This document shows, piece after piece, positions 27,167-37,457 of a DNA stretch of 64,000 nt. Origin of the DNA: Carnimonas nigrificans ATCC BAA-78 (GTDB lineage: Bacteria; Pseudomonadota; Gammaproteobacteria; Pseudomonadales; Halomonadaceae); NCBI RefSeq assembly GCF_000526695.1, contig NZ_JAGO01000010.1:1-64000 (forward strand), given 5' to 3'. Made by a program: the position numbers and the translations under genes. Under the pieces are notes generated by a model, which did not search any database, was not told the DNA's origin, and was given only the letters and a program-made list of their open reading frames with translations. Numbering within the stretch: position 1 is the first letter of the stretch; each line of letters starts with the position of its first letter.

Positions 27167-27315
27167 GAGTTCCCCGCTGCCTATGCGGCAGCGAACCTTC
27201 GCCTTGAAAAAGCGCTAGGCACTGAACCTTTCTGAGCTGCCTGTGTGGCAGCGAACTACCTCCATCAAATATCGCAGGATTCATATATTTTCTGAGCATA
27301 GGCGGGGATAAACCG
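27167..27315 (+). CRISPR. Type I-E repeat split by a two-unit type I-F CRISPR insert (array 3)
   Basis: 27167-27177 (GAGTTCCCCGC) and 27298-27315 (ATAGGCGGGGATAAACCG) are the two parts of one 29-nt type I-E repeat. Between them lie 120 bp of I-F array: part repeat 27178-27196, spacer 27197-27228, full repeat 27229-27256, spacer 27257-27288 and part repeat 27289-27297. The two I-F parts together make one full 28-nt repeat, so the insert is exactly two units, circularly permuted within the repeat. The I-F crRNA sense is minus and the I-E sense is plus. Confidence 0.85.
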
Positions 27316-27376
27316 CCATCTTCTTCACTCATCACATCTTCGTGGAAGAGGTTCCCATGAGTAAGACAAGACCTAC
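27316..27376 (+). CRISPR. Possible I-E spacer and decayed second repeat
   Basis: Thirty-two bases (27316-27347) follow the I-E half-repeat, the normal I-E spacer length. Directly after them comes GAGGTTCCC, resembling the start of another I-E repeat (GAGTTCCCC); the rest of that unit no longer matches. Confidence 0.4.
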
Positions 27377-27454
27377 TCATCGCACTTCCCCCACCGCTGC
27401 GTTCATTTGATCAAGATACGAGCCCCCATCATGCAAGCAGCACAACAGGGGCTA

Positions 27455-27796
27455 CTAACAACACAACGATCGGCGCAACTGCCACAGTATCTGGGGAGCA
27501 GCACTATCGGGCCATAGCCATACAGTTTTGCGCTCGCAACGGAAACCAATAATCGCCGGCCCGATGCGAATTGCACTTAACGCAACTTCAGCGCCCTCGG
27601 CATCGAGCCAGCGCCGTGTAGACTCATCCCAGCAGATGTTCGGTAGATTGGCGCGCACTTCACGCCTGGTCTCAAGAACAAGCAGCAGCAGTGTCAATCC
27701 TCCCAGCGCCCAATGACACCAGAGCGCGACCAGCATCGAGAAAAACAGGGCCAGTATCAGCCCTGCACCCAATGCGTACCTAGACGGGACGAACAT
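27455..27796 (-). CDS. ygfX: YgfX/CptA family membrane protein
   Basis: A 113-residue protein with an N-terminal pair of membrane helices (ALGAGLILALFFSMLVALW and ALGGLTLLLLVL) and a soluble C-terminal part (NICWDESTRRWLDAEG). This matches the YgfX family encoded after sdhE. The E. coli protein was described as a toxin affecting MreB/FtsZ, but this is debated. The ATG at 27796 lies inside the end of sdhE (17-bp overlap), so the two are translationally coupled. Confidence 0.78.
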   Translation of the reverse strand: MFVPSRYALGAGLILALFFSMLVALWCHWALGGLTLLLLVLETRREVRANLPNICWDESTRRWLDAEGAEVALSAIRIGPAIIGFRCERKTVWLWPDSAAPQILWQLRRSLCC

Positions 27797-28058
27797 TAGT
27801 GGTGTGCTGGTCACGCGCAAAGTCGGTAATCTGGTCAACCATTGGCTGTAACGCTGGGTTGGCGCAGGGTTCTCGACGCATCAGCCACATGAACAACTCC
27901 TGATCCTCCCCTTGCAGCAACAGCCAATAGTCATGCTGCTTCTCGCCACTGAGGGAATCGAAACAATGATCAAAGAACGGCACCAGCAGCATATCAAGCT
28001 CCCACATGCCGCGACGGGAGTGCCAGCGCAATCGTTTACGGGTCGTTTCATCTAACAC
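27780..28058 (-). CDS. sdhE: FAD assembly factor SdhE
   Basis: SdhE helps attach FAD covalently to the SdhA subunit of succinate dehydrogenase. The 92-residue protein has the family RGMWELDMLLVPFFD with the conserved RGxxE motif, LLQGEDQELFMWLMRRE, and a normal length when started at the GTG at 28058. Overlap with ygfX repeats the widespread sdhE-ygfX pair. Confidence 0.9.
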   Translation of the reverse strand: MLDETTRKRLRWHSRRGMWELDMLLVPFFDHCFDSLSGEKQHDYWLLLQGEDQELFMWLMRREPCANPALQPMVDQITDFARDQHTTNVRPV

Positions 28059-28296
28059 TTTAGTCTCTCCTCTGCTCGCTGTTCGAACAGTAAACAATCA
28101 TCTATCGGCGCGCAGTATACGAAGTTTAGCGTGGCGTGTCGGAACGTTCTGCTAATCGTTTGTTTTTGCGCAAATTGTTTTTCACTGATACGAAGGCTAT
28201 GCTGATCCCGCGATCGCCTCACATACAGCATAAACAAGTAGAAGAACAACAGCTTGCCCATCGGGCAGGCATACCAAACGTCTGGAGAGCAATTCG

Positions 28297-28593
28297 ATGA
28301 CCAAATCGGAGTTAATTGAACAGATTGCCGCTCAACACCCCGACCTGTCAGCCCGAGAGGTAGAAGCTGCGGTACGCTTGATTCTCGATGACATCACGCA
28401 TGCGCTGGCCAACGGTGGTCGCGTTGAAATTCGTGGTTTCGGCAGCTTTTCGCTGCACTACCGTGAACCGCGCGTTGGTCGTAACCCTAAAACGGGCGAC
28501 TCTGTTCCTCTTGAAGGCAAGTTTGTACCTCACTTCAAGCCAGGTAAAGAGTTACGCGAACAGGTGAATGCCAGCCGCGCACTAGGCTATTGA
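28297..28593 (+). CDS. ihfB: Integration host factor subunit beta
   Basis: IHF-beta pairs with IHF-alpha to bind and sharply bend DNA at WATCAANNNNTTR sites. IHF serves in recombination, transcription and CRISPR spacer acquisition. The 98-residue protein has the normal N-terminus [17 protein letters not shown], and the beta-arm segment [16 protein letters not shown]...[15 protein letters not shown] is present (as [11 protein letters not shown] here). In most gammaproteobacteria it follows rpsA directly; here rpsA lies 17 kb away on the other strand. Confidence 0.95.
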   Translation: MTKSELIEQIAAQHPDLSAREVEAAVRLILDDITHALANGGRVEIRGFGSFSLHYREPRVGRNPKTGDSVPLEGKFVPHFKPGKELREQVNASRALGY

Positions 28594-28701
28594 TCTGCCG
28601 CCATCAGCTATTGGCTAACGCACCGACCCATCGCTGCTGCTAGAATGGTGGTTTGATCAGCTCTGTAAAGTTTGGCTTATTGGACGAGGAACATCTATTT
28701 C

Positions 28702-29007
28702 ATGCGTTGGCTAAAAACATTAGTGCTGGCGGTTATCGCCATCGTAATCGCACTGCTGGGTATTCTGTTCAGCATTCGCAATCAGCAGGAAGTTCCGCTC
28801 GATATCATCTGGGCCAAGCTACCGGAAGCCTCTCTAGCGCTGTGGCTGCTGTTAAGTTTGGTAGTAGGCGTTATTCTCGGCATGCTGGCCATGACCGGCA
28901 TGTATGTGCGTTTGCGCACCCGGCTTGCAGGTGCCCGCAGGGATATCAAGGGCAAACAGGTAGAGATAGATAGCCTGAAAAAGCAACATATTCAGGAACA
29001 TCACTGA
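28702..29007 (+). CDS. lapA: LapA family (DUF1049) membrane protein
   Basis: LapA is a small inner-membrane partner of LapB in control of lipopolysaccharide synthesis. The 101-residue protein has two membrane helices (KTLVLAVIAIVIALLGILF and ALWLLLSLVVGVILGMLAM), the NQQEVPLDI loop, and a C-terminal coiled coil. The ATG at 28702 is chosen; a GAGGA lies about 11 bases upstream. It follows ihfB, as usual, but lapB does not follow it here. Confidence 0.85.
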   Translation: MRWLKTLVLAVIAIVIALLGILFSIRNQQEVPLDIIWAKLPEASLALWLLLSLVVGVILGMLAMTGMYVRLRTRLAGARRDIKGKQVEIDSLKKQHIQEHH

Positions 29008-29273
29008 CGGCACGCAGTGCCCCTCTACATCCTGACGGTAGTGGCACTTGCTGTCGCTGCTGGTGGGCGGCACAGTGCCCAGCGCACCTTCTTCTCGCCT
29101 ACTTGGGGTGCCTCAGGCAGCAAGAGATTTACTGCCTGGGCCGGCATGGCGGCTGCCAGTGGAGAGATGTTACTGGCATTGCCCGCCGTGCCATCAGAGG
29201 GAATTCATTAATCCCATTCAATAAGCTCGCGCTGGCAAGGCACTCCTCAACCAGCCGATAGCCTCAGAAGGGA

Positions 29274-29981
29274 TTACGCATTGCCCGGCTGGAACTTGAT
29301 CTGCTCAAGAATACTGGCGACTGCCTCTGCCGGCTTCTCGGCACCGGTAATGGGGCGTCCTACCACCAGATGCGTACTTCCATCGTGCAACGCTTGCGAA
29401 GGTGTCGTGATGCGCTGCTGATCGTTGGCCGCGGATGACTTGGGACGAATCCCCGGCGTTACTTTGAAGAACTTGCTTCCACAGATCTGACGTACACGCC
29501 GCGCTTCACGGGCAGAACACACAATACCTTCCATGCCCGATGACTGTGCCAACTGCGCCAGCTGCTCGACCTGCTCATCAATCGTAGCGCTCACTCCTAC
29601 TTCGGCAAGCTCATTACCGGCCAGACTGGTCAGCACTGTCACGGCAATCAAATGGGTTGCCATGTTATTGCGCGCCAGCGCATCCGCAGCAGCCTCCATC
29701 ATGCGCCTGCCGCCCATGGCGTGCACATTGACCATCCACACACCTTGCTCGGCCGCTGCCAGCACTGCGTTGGCTACGGTATTCGGAATATCATGGAATT
29801 TCAGATCGAGGAAAACATCGAAGCCACGATTGTGCAATGCGCGCAGTATCAGTGGTCCTTCACGAGTAAACAGCTCTTTGCCAACCTTCACGCGACAAAC
29901 GGTGGGATCAAGCTGATCCGCTATTTCGAGGGCATCGTCAAGTGTAGAAAAGTCGAGCGCCACTATTAGCGGTGAATGCAT
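29274..29981 (-). CDS. pyrF: Orotidine 5'-phosphate decarboxylase
   Basis: PyrF makes UMP, the last step of de novo pyrimidine synthesis. The 235-residue TIM-barrel protein has IVALDFST, KVGKELFTREGP, the catalytic DLKFHDIPNTV with its Asp-Lys-Asp array, TVLTSL, and the C-terminal GIRPKSS..QQR and VVGRPITGA phosphate-binding segments. In E. coli and pseudomonads pyrF is on the same strand as lapA/lapB; here it is convergent with lapA. Confidence 0.95.
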   Translation of the reverse strand: MHSPLIVALDFSTLDDALEIADQLDPTVCRVKVGKELFTREGPLILRALHNRGFDVFLDLKFHDIPNTVANAVLAAAEQGVWMVNVHAMGGRRMMEAAADALARNNMATHLIAVTVLTSLAGNELAEVGVSATIDEQVEQLAQLAQSSGMEGIVCSAREARRVRQICGSKFFKVTPGIRPKSSAANDQQRITTPSQALHDGSTHLVVGRPITGAEKPAEAVASILEQIKFQPGNA

Positions 29982-30235
29982 AGCGTTGTCCTTTAAATTA
30001 ACTGAAAGCGCTCTGCTGCCTTAAAAACAAAAGTGATGGCAGCGAGCATCCCAACCGGCAGCAGCTAGAGATAACGTCCAACCGATGGCGCTTGTTTATA
30101 CCTGCGCAATCCCAGGTTGCCAAGCGATAGAGGCATTGATTGTCCAGAGAGCGCTAAAAAAACGGTGAGGCTGACCGATACCAGGGTTCGGGGAATCTTT
30201 CCCCGTTTCCTCTCGTATCCGCTTTGGAGCCGCAT

Positions 30236-30550
30236 ATGAAAACCTGGTTAACCACTGCTATCTACTCACTTCTGCTTGCGTCCACTCTGGCGTTCGCAAG
30301 CCCTCCCCCCATCAACATTAATACTGCCAGTGTGGCCGAGCTGGTAGCGCTACCGGGCATCGGTAAGGCAAAAGCCGAAGCCATCGTTGCCGAGCGCGAT
30401 GCCAATGGCCCCTTTGTCGATGCTGAAGACCTTTCACGCGTTAGCGGCATTGGGACCGCCACTGCCAAAAAGCTGGAACAGCATCTTGAATTCAGCACCC
30501 CGCAAGGAGACTCGGCGAAACCAGCGCCCAATGACGCGCCCAGGATGTAG
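30236..30550 (+). CDS. ComEA family helix-hairpin-helix protein
   Basis: A 104-residue exported protein with a signal peptide (MKTWLTTAIYSLLLASTLAFA) and a ComEA-type double helix-hairpin-helix (NINTASVAELVALPGIGKAKAEAI; DLSRVSGIGTATAKKL). Such proteins bind double-stranded DNA in the periplasm during natural transformation. The type IV pilus genes at the end of the window fit that role. The ATG at 30236 is preferred to a TTG four codons upstream. Confidence 0.88.
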   Translation: MKTWLTTAIYSLLLASTLAFASPPPININTASVAELVALPGIGKAKAEAIVAERDANGPFVDAEDLSRVSGIGTATAKKLEQHLEFSTPQGDSAKPAPNDAPRM

Positions 30551-30935
30551 CGCGCAATCTCGTAAGCGCTAGGCACATCCAAGAGCCTGTTCAACATCTC
30601 GCGAGCTAGTGACATGCAAGGCAAGTCAAAAACAGGCGAGGATGCGGAGTTTACGTAGTGTAAATGAGCAGCCCGACCCCGTTTTTAACGCAGTAAAGCC
30701 GATGCCCAGCTGACGTTGAACAGGTGCAAACATACTCGCATTTCCATAAATTCCCGCCTAGGGGAATAGCCCGTCGGGGGAACTATCTGATAGAGCTTGC
30801 TTCCACAAGGCACAGCTCCTGTACAAAAGAGTGTTCCTGGTGACGCTCTTTCCTGTAACGGCACACTTTTCCATTGAAAAAATACCCATATGGCCCAAAA
30901 TCACCAGAGACTCAAGTAACGCACGGATGTTTTGC
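30551..30935. other. Intergenic region with a dispersed repeat
   Basis: A 385-bp gap. Its first half is mostly the dispersed palindromic repeat at 30583-30724. The remainder should hold the fxsA promoter. No gene was recognised. Confidence 0.5.
30583..30724. repeat. Dispersed palindromic repeat, copy A
   Basis: About 140 bp bounded by GAGCCTGTTCAACATCTCG and TGACGTTGAACAGGT, which are complementary ends. Internal parts ATGCAAGGC, AAAAACAGGCGAGG.., GCGGAGTTTACG and GTGTAAATGAGC are shared with the copy at 61581. Non-coding elements of this pattern occur in many copies in Halomonas-type genomes, as far as recalled. Confidence 0.85.
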
Positions 30936-31421
30936 ATGCCGATTCTATTGTTCCCTCTTATTTATTTTATTGTCGATATCGTCGCGCTACTCATGCTGGG
31001 CCACGCTATTGGCCTATTGCTTACCCTTGTTCTCATCGTGGGGACTGGAGCCATTGGCGCGCAGCTCATCAAGCGTCAGGGCATCAGCTCGCTGCGCAAT
31101 ATTCAGCAAGGCATGGCTGCCGGTCAGGTCAACAAATCTGATCTGATCAAGGGCGGTTCTTCTGTTATCGCGGGCTTTCTGCTGCTGATGCCCGGCCCCA
31201 TCAGCGATATTCTGGGCCTGGTGGCACTGCTTCCACTGGTCAGCCGCAAGCTGATGGGCAAGCCACCGGTCGAAATTTATAACCCCACAGCGGATCGCAA
31301 CGCACGCAGCACCTACGAAGGCGAAAGCCATGCCGCCAATGATGATTCGCACGCTTCCAATGGCACTATCATCGAAGGCGAATTCATCGAACATAAACGC
31401 GATGAACCTCCTCGCTCTTAA
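30936..31421 (+). CDS. fxsA: FxsA family membrane protein
   Basis: A 161-residue inner-membrane protein. E. coli FxsA relieves exclusion of phage T7 by the F plasmid; its normal role is unknown. The family pattern is present: an N-terminal helix LLFPLIYFIVDIVALLMLG, a second helix LLLTLVLIVGTGAIGAQLI, and LIKGGSSVIAGFLLLMPGPISDILGLVALLP. The C-terminus is polar and low-complexity. The frame is open further upstream but similarity begins at MPILLFPLIYF. It precedes groESL, as in E. coli. Confidence 0.88.
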   Translation: MPILLFPLIYFIVDIVALLMLGHAIGLLLTLVLIVGTGAIGAQLIKRQGISSLRNIQQGMAAGQVNKSDLIKGGSSVIAGFLLLMPGPISDILGLVALLPLVSRKLMGKPPVEIYNPTADRNARSTYEGESHAANDDSHASNGTIIEGEFIEHKRDEPPRS

Positions 31422-31444
31422 AGCCAGTTTCTGAAGCCTCCAGC

Positions 31445-31477
31445 GGCCGGTCCAAATGGGCCGGCCCTGTTTTTTTG
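31445..31477 (+). terminator. Terminator between fxsA and groES
   Basis: A 9-bp stem GGCCGGTCC / GGGCCGGCC with a 4-nt loop (AAAT) is followed by CTG and seven T. Confidence 0.88.
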
Positions 31478-31546
31478 TTCCCCCTTCCCTTCTGCTTCAG
31501 CCCTCTCTTAACTTCTTCTGAAAGCGCAAAAATTTTCCCGGGGCCT

Positions 31547-31575
31547 CTTGAAATTGCCCATGCCGACCATATGTA
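31547..31575 (+). promoter_or_regulatory. Heat-shock (sigma-32) promoter of groESL
   Basis: CTTGAAA at 31547-31553 and a CCATATGT element at 31567-31574, 13 nt apart, match the sigma-32 pattern CTTGAAA-N(11-16)-CCCCATNT fairly well. It lies about 125 bp upstream of groES. Confidence 0.7.
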
Positions 31576-31697
31576 CATCGGGCACGAGGAAGCTCGTAGA
31601 ATATTGAGGCAAAGCCTCACGGGTGGGCTGCTCAACCAGACAGGCAACCTGACTCGACATTTATTTATCACCAAGCAACTTCAGGAGAGCGTTTGCA

Positions 31698-31991
31698 ATG
31701 AGTATTCGTCCCTTGCATGAGCGCGTCGTTGTTCGTCGTCTCGAGGAAGAACAGAAAACTGCAGGCGGCATCGTTCTGCCCGGCAGCGCACAGGAAAAAC
31801 CTACTCGCGGTGAAATTCTCGCTGTGGGCAAGGGCCGCATCCTTGAAAACGGTGACGTACGTCCCCTCGACGTCCAGGTGGGCGACAAGGTGATCTTCAA
31901 GGAAGGCTTTGGCGTTGAAAAGCAGAAAATCGACGGCGAAGAAGTGCTGATCATGAGCGAGTCCGACATTCTCGGCGTGCTTGAAGACTGA
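31698..31991 (+). CDS. groES: Co-chaperonin GroES
   Basis: GroES caps the GroEL folding chamber. The 97-residue protein has [18 protein letters not shown], the mobile loop [27 protein letters not shown] and the C-terminal [17 protein letters not shown] lies just before the ATG. groEL follows after 100 bp under the same heat-shock promoter. Confidence 0.97.
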   Translation: MSIRPLHERVVVRRLEEEQKTAGGIVLPGSAQEKPTRGEILAVGKGRILENGDVRPLDVQVGDKVIFKEGFGVEKQKIDGEEVLIMSESDILGVLED

Positions 31992-32088
31992 TTGACGCCA
32001 TGCTCTCGGTCAGTTCATGCCTTTAGGGCAACTGACCACTGATCCATACGTCTACTGAACAAGTAACTCGAAATTTGAGGAAGAGTGA

Positions 32089-33735
<1,647 letters not shown>

Positions 33736-33770
33736 GCCATCCCCTTACCTGCTTCAAGCGGTAACATAGA

Positions 33771-33799
33771 ACCACGCGGCTCCGGTCGCGTGGTTTTTT
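33771..33799 (+). terminator. Terminator of groESL
   Basis: An 8-bp stem ACCACGCG / CGCGTGGT with an 8-nt loop is followed by a run of T (33793-33799). Confidence 0.9.
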
Positions 33800-33959
33800 A
33801 TGCCTTGAATATTTTCCTTGCAGCGCTTCAACAGCCCCATCAAGCAATTAATGGCACTCAGCCCCTGTTGCCCTTCCATTGCATTTTGGTAACGCCGATG
33901 CGATGACACCCTGCCAACGGTATAATAACGCTCCATTCATTGACCCGGCCTCTCCGCGC

Positions 33960-34700
33960 ATGAACTCAGCCCCATTACTCTCCCGTGTTCGCATTGTTCT
34001 CGTGCATACTTTCCACGCAGGCAATATCGGTTCAAGCGCCCGCGCCATGCGCACCATGGGCGTAACTGATTTACGCCTCGTTAACCCGCGCGACTTTCCT
34101 TCCGACCAGGCAACCCAAATGGCAGCCGGCGCCACTGAAGTTATCGAGAAAGCTCAGGTTCATACCACGCTGAAAGACGCCGTCGCCGACTGCCACATGG
34201 TGATTGGTGCCAGCGCGCGACTTAGAGAGCTGGCACTGCCCTGCTTTGAACATGGCGGCAAGATGGCGCAGGAAACCATGTCAGAAGCTGAGCACGGCCC
34301 GGTAGCACTGGTCTTTGGCCGAGAACGCTCAGGACTGACCAACGAAGAACTACACCACTGTACTCATCAATTGCGCTTCCCCACCGATGACACCTACGGC
34401 GTGCTCAACCTTTCCCAGGCCGTACAAATTGCCTGCTACGAACTACGAAATGCATGGCTTGAAAGCAACGAATCGACTTCGGATAGCACCTCTCCCAAGG
34501 CCCAGCGCCCCAAAGCCTCACAGCTTGACTACTTTGAGCAGCTGCTTGTACAGCTTCTTACGCCCACAGGCTTTCTCAATCAGCCCCACGCCCGCACCGA
34601 AGAGAAACTTAACGCCATCTTCCGCAGAAGTGATATGAGCAGCAACGAACTATCAATGATGACAGGAGCGCTTAAAGCGCTAGCAGGAAAGAGGGATTAA
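33960..34700 (+). CDS. trmJ: tRNA (cytidine/uridine-2'-O-)-methyltransferase TrmJ
   Basis: TrmJ methylates the ribose at position 32 of several tRNAs. It is a SPOUT-class enzyme with a C-terminal trefoil knot. The 246-residue protein has VLVHTFHAGNIGSSARAM, LVFGRERSGLTNEEL and YGVLNLSQAVQIACYEL, the S-adenosylmethionine-binding motifs. An open frame extends 27 codons upstream, but MNSAPLLSRVRIVLV fits the family start. It converges with the csy operon. Confidence 0.92.
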   Translation: MNSAPLLSRVRIVLVHTFHAGNIGSSARAMRTMGVTDLRLVNPRDFPSDQATQMAAGATEVIEKAQVHTTLKDAVADCHMVIGASARLRELALPCFEHGGKMAQETMSEAEHGPVALVFGRERSGLTNEELHHCTHQLRFPTDDTYGVLNLSQAVQIACYELRNAWLESNESTSDSTSPKAQRPKASQLDYFEQLLVQLLTPTGFLNQPHARTEEKLNAIFRRSDMSSNELSMMTGALKALAGKRD

Positions 34701-34788
34701 CGAAACACTAGCCAGGTATCAGAGAATAAAAGCGAACAATACCTAATACCAAAAAAGCAGCTAGTGCTGGGCAGTAACTCATAAAAAC

Positions 34789-34809
34789 ATGCCTCCTTAT
34801 CGGAGGCAT
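34789..34809. terminator. Terminator between trmJ and csy4
   Basis: ATGCCTCC-TTATC-GGAGGCAT forms an 8-bp stem. On the minus strand it is followed by GTTTTTA, so it can end the cas operon. No CRISPR array lies on this side of the cas genes. Confidence 0.78.
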
Positions 34810-34843
34810 ATTTCCATGCTATAAGCACGCAGCAAAGCATTCG

Positions 34844-35413
34844 TCAAAACCAGGGGATTGTCGCACTGCTACTGAGGCCATAATAGTTGAAGCGGCCCGA
34901 TGTTGCTTGCGCTTGTAGTAAGCCATGCTCAATAAAAAGCGTAAAACGTTGGCCTGTTGAACGACTATTGAGCGAAACGAAAGGCAACTCAATCTTCCTA
35001 CTTGCACACTCTGCAAGTCGACGCTGTGCTTCTTCCAGCCCCAGGTCATGTCGCTTTGCCAAACGTCTCGCCCGGCTTGGGCTTCCTGTATTGAATTGAC
35101 GTCTTGAAACAACGCGATGCTTCACCTGCTCCGGTACAGTACTCACAGTGCCTAACGTAATATGATCGCGCATTCCCGAGAGCCAGGATGTATCAAGCAG
35201 CTGCCCAAGCCTTTGCTTGCTACCATGCACACGCAAAAGACTGCCCATAGTACGCTTTTTTACCCCAACTCTATGTTCAGGGAAACTTACACCGATATCA
35301 TCAGCCTCAAGGTCAAATAAAGCACGATGAAGTTTACCAACCAGAGCGCCCATCAGTAGTTGTGGAGCAAACTCAGGGTCTTCGAGTAACCGAATATCCA
35401 AGTAGTGATCCAT
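34844..35413 (-). CDS. cas6f: Type I-F CRISPR endoribonuclease Cas6f (Csy4)
   Basis: Cas6f cleaves the pre-crRNA at the base of the repeat hairpin and stays bound to the crRNA 3' end. The 189-residue protein begins MDHYLDIRLLEDPEF, as expected. The catalytic His is in GKLHRAL near residue 29 and the catalytic Ser in SLNSRSTGQRF near residue 150. The Arg-rich hairpin-binding helix is RARRLAKRHDLGLEEAQRR. The ATG at 35413 is used rather than an upstream GTG. It is the last gene of the csy operon. Confidence 0.94.
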   Translation of the reverse strand: MDHYLDIRLLEDPEFAPQLLMGALVGKLHRALFDLEADDIGVSFPEHRVGVKKRTMGSLLRVHGSKQRLGQLLDTSWLSGMRDHITLGTVSTVPEQVKHRVVSRRQFNTGSPSRARRLAKRHDLGLEEAQRRLAECASRKIELPFVSLNSRSTGQRFTLFIEHGLLQAQATSGRFNYYGLSSSATIPWF

Positions 35414-35415
35414 GG

Positions 35416-36453
35416 TCACCCCGCATCACCAAATACACCACCGCGAATCAGAGTTGCCATGACAAAGTGCTGCTGTTCGATCGAAGGCACTTTATCTTTT
35501 AGCAGCCAATTATCGAGCAAATTATAAAAATCCATTTTATCCTTTGGCTGACGATACGCAGCCCCCTGAGTAGTCACCGAGCCGTATGGCTCAACAGCAA
35601 TAGGGCCAAGATTCCGCCCATCTTCCAAGGCAGGATACCAAGTATCAATGGTACGCAAAGCATTCCCCAATTTTTGAGAATGAATCGCCGCAATATTTTC
35701 TTCGCCAATACTATAGAGCGTTTTACTCTTGTCACCACGAGACCGCTCAAGAATCAATTCCTGAGAAGGGAAAACCTCTTGCCCTGCTCCTAAACGAACA
35801 AAAGCGATAACATCCAGCAGAAGGTAGCTGTCGCCAGAGAGTGCAGCCTCAATCGCATGGCCCAGCTCTTTCGTTTTGGCATCACCTTCAAATTCGCGCA
35901 GTGAATAACTCTGCGCATCAAAGGTCCACTGCTTCTCAGCGATCCCCCCCTTGAGTTGGCTGACGACTACCTCTACCGATTCGGCACCAATGCGGTTGCG
36001 CCACAGAAAACGCGCATTTGCCAGATTCTGAGCATACCGATGGGCCAGTTCCCCGAATCCATGTTCAGAGGTGTAACCAGCAACGGTTTCCAACAATTTT
36101 TTCTGGTAGGCAGATTCGTTACATGCCGAGGGGTAGCCCGCCCCAGCAAGTACTCGCAAGGTAAACTTAACCGCCAAGGTATCCGCTTCGTGAGGCAAGG
36201 TAGCCACATCGACGGTTTGAAGATTTGGATTCTCAATTTGAGCATCAAGCCTGGCAGGATCTTGATCCTTGGCTTTCAAACGATTGGAAATAGTACCGCG
36301 AACCGACTTTTCACGAACCGACACTCCACTCCATTTCTGATAGTTTTCTCGATCATCCCAATTACCAGCGCTGAACAGAGCATCAGAAGGGTCCAGTTTA
36401 CGTTCAAAGGCAAGCACACTGGCAGTTTTCAATTTCATTTTTTCGCCGGCCAT
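35416..36453 (-). CDS. cas7f: Type I-F Cascade backbone protein Cas7f (Csy3)
   Basis: Csy3 is the six-copy backbone protein of the type I-F surveillance complex and binds along the crRNA spacer. The 345-residue protein has the family start [26 protein letters not shown], the loop [16 protein letters not shown], and a central [14 protein letters not shown]. The length is normal. It starts at the csy2 stop (TAATG overlap) and is followed by csy4 after 2 bp. Confidence 0.95.
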   Translation of the reverse strand: MAGEKMKLKTASVLAFERKLDPSDALFSAGNWDDRENYQKWSGVSVREKSVRGTISNRLKAKDQDPARLDAQIENPNLQTVDVATLPHEADTLAVKFTLRVLAGAGYPSACNESAYQKKLLETVAGYTSEHGFGELAHRYAQNLANARFLWRNRIGAESVEVVVSQLKGGIAEKQWTFDAQSYSLREFEGDAKTKELGHAIEAALSGDSYLLLDVIAFVRLGAGQEVFPSQELILERSRGDKSKTLYSIGEENIAAIHSQKLGNALRTIDTWYPALEDGRNLGPIAVEPYGSVTTQGAAYRQPKDKMDFYNLLDNWLLKDKVPSIEQQHFVMATLIRGGVFGDAG

Positions 36454-37457
36454 TACACAGCTCCTTGAAAAGCAGTAGATAGTGAGTCAGAGTAAAAATT
36501 CTTTAAACGATAGAGACCTTGTTGAGCACTCTCGATATCGACGCTCCAAAGTAACGCCTCCGGGTCCCTTATACGGTGCGGACTTACCCACTCCCCAATG
36601 GAGTAGATACTCTCTACAAATTGAAACTTAACCCCAGGATCGCGAACATTGACCACTTCACCTGGATTATAAAGTGGAGAAATAGCAGCGTACCCCACTG
36701 GAATAGGCACCAGCCATCCGCGATAGGGGCGACGGATGCTCCATCTAACCTGCTGCTTTATCTCTCCGTCAGACGACACTTCTTCAACCTCACGACACTC
36801 ATGGTTGATTCGGCACAGATCAAGCCAGGCATCAAAGGCTGTTGCCCCCTCGTTATCTTTTTGAAGGGTCTTGGTGTGTGCTTTGAGCAAATCGTCGCGC
36901 TGTACCAATGCAAATCCGGGCAATAAGCTCCTCATCACCCGACGCCAATTAGTATAAGCCTGCTCACTGTCATCAGGATTGAAGCTAATCAGCCTGGGGC
37001 AATAGCGCTCATCTGCTACGGATGTCGTTGGAACTACACTGCCACCTGCGATGCGCATCCCTTGTGCCAAGTGGTAAAGACGCTTGGCGATCTCATTGCG
37101 CTGCTCCTGGCTATGCAGGACATCACCGTTAAATCCAACATCTATTAATAACGAAATGTCGATATGAGCGCGCCCCTCCTCAACAATGGCAGAAGTCTTA
37201 CCTGTTTTATCTACCGGATTTCGCGTGAGATGGAAGGCGCGCGTTATTCCTTTCTTGGTGACCTGGGGCTCCATGGAGTGACATATCACACCTATACCGT
37301 TAAACATAAGCCCCATGTCATCAGGCAAACGGCGCTCCAATGCCTGCATGACACCGACAAAGGCACTCATGGCAGGAAAGCCCCATGTCATGGGCCCTGA
37401 AATGGCATTAGCATTCTGAATACGAAGCCGCGGGAGTACCAGTAAATGGTCTATCAT
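36453..37457 (-). CDS. cas5f: Type I-F Cascade protein Cas5f (Csy2)
   Basis: Csy2 caps the 5' handle of the crRNA with Csy1. The 334-residue protein has the typical [35 protein letters not shown] start and the [11 protein letters not shown] region. The start overlaps the csy1 stop by 4 bp and its own stop overlaps the csy3 start. The length is normal and no disruption is visible. Confidence 0.94.
   Translation of the reverse strand: MIDHLLVLPRLRIQNANAISGPMTWGFPAMSAFVGVMQALERRLPDDMGLMFNGIGVICHSMEPQVTKKGITRAFHLTRNPVDKTGKTSAIVEEGRAHIDISLLIDVGFNGDVLHSQEQRNEIAKRLYHLAQGMRIAGGSVVPTTSVADERYCPRLISFNPDDSEQAYTNWRRVMRSLLPGFALVQRDDLLKAHTKTLQKDNEGATAFDAWLDLCRINHECREVEEVSSDGEIKQQVRWSIRRPYRGWLVPIPVGYAAISPLYNPGEVVNVRDPGVKFQFVESIYSIGEWVSPHRIRDPEALLWSVDIESAQQGLYRLKNFYSDSLSTAFQGAV

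Noticed and set aside
29017-29211. 64-codon ORF between lapA and pyrF as a lapB remnant
   Set aside because: No TPR-like sequence or other LapB feature could be recognised.
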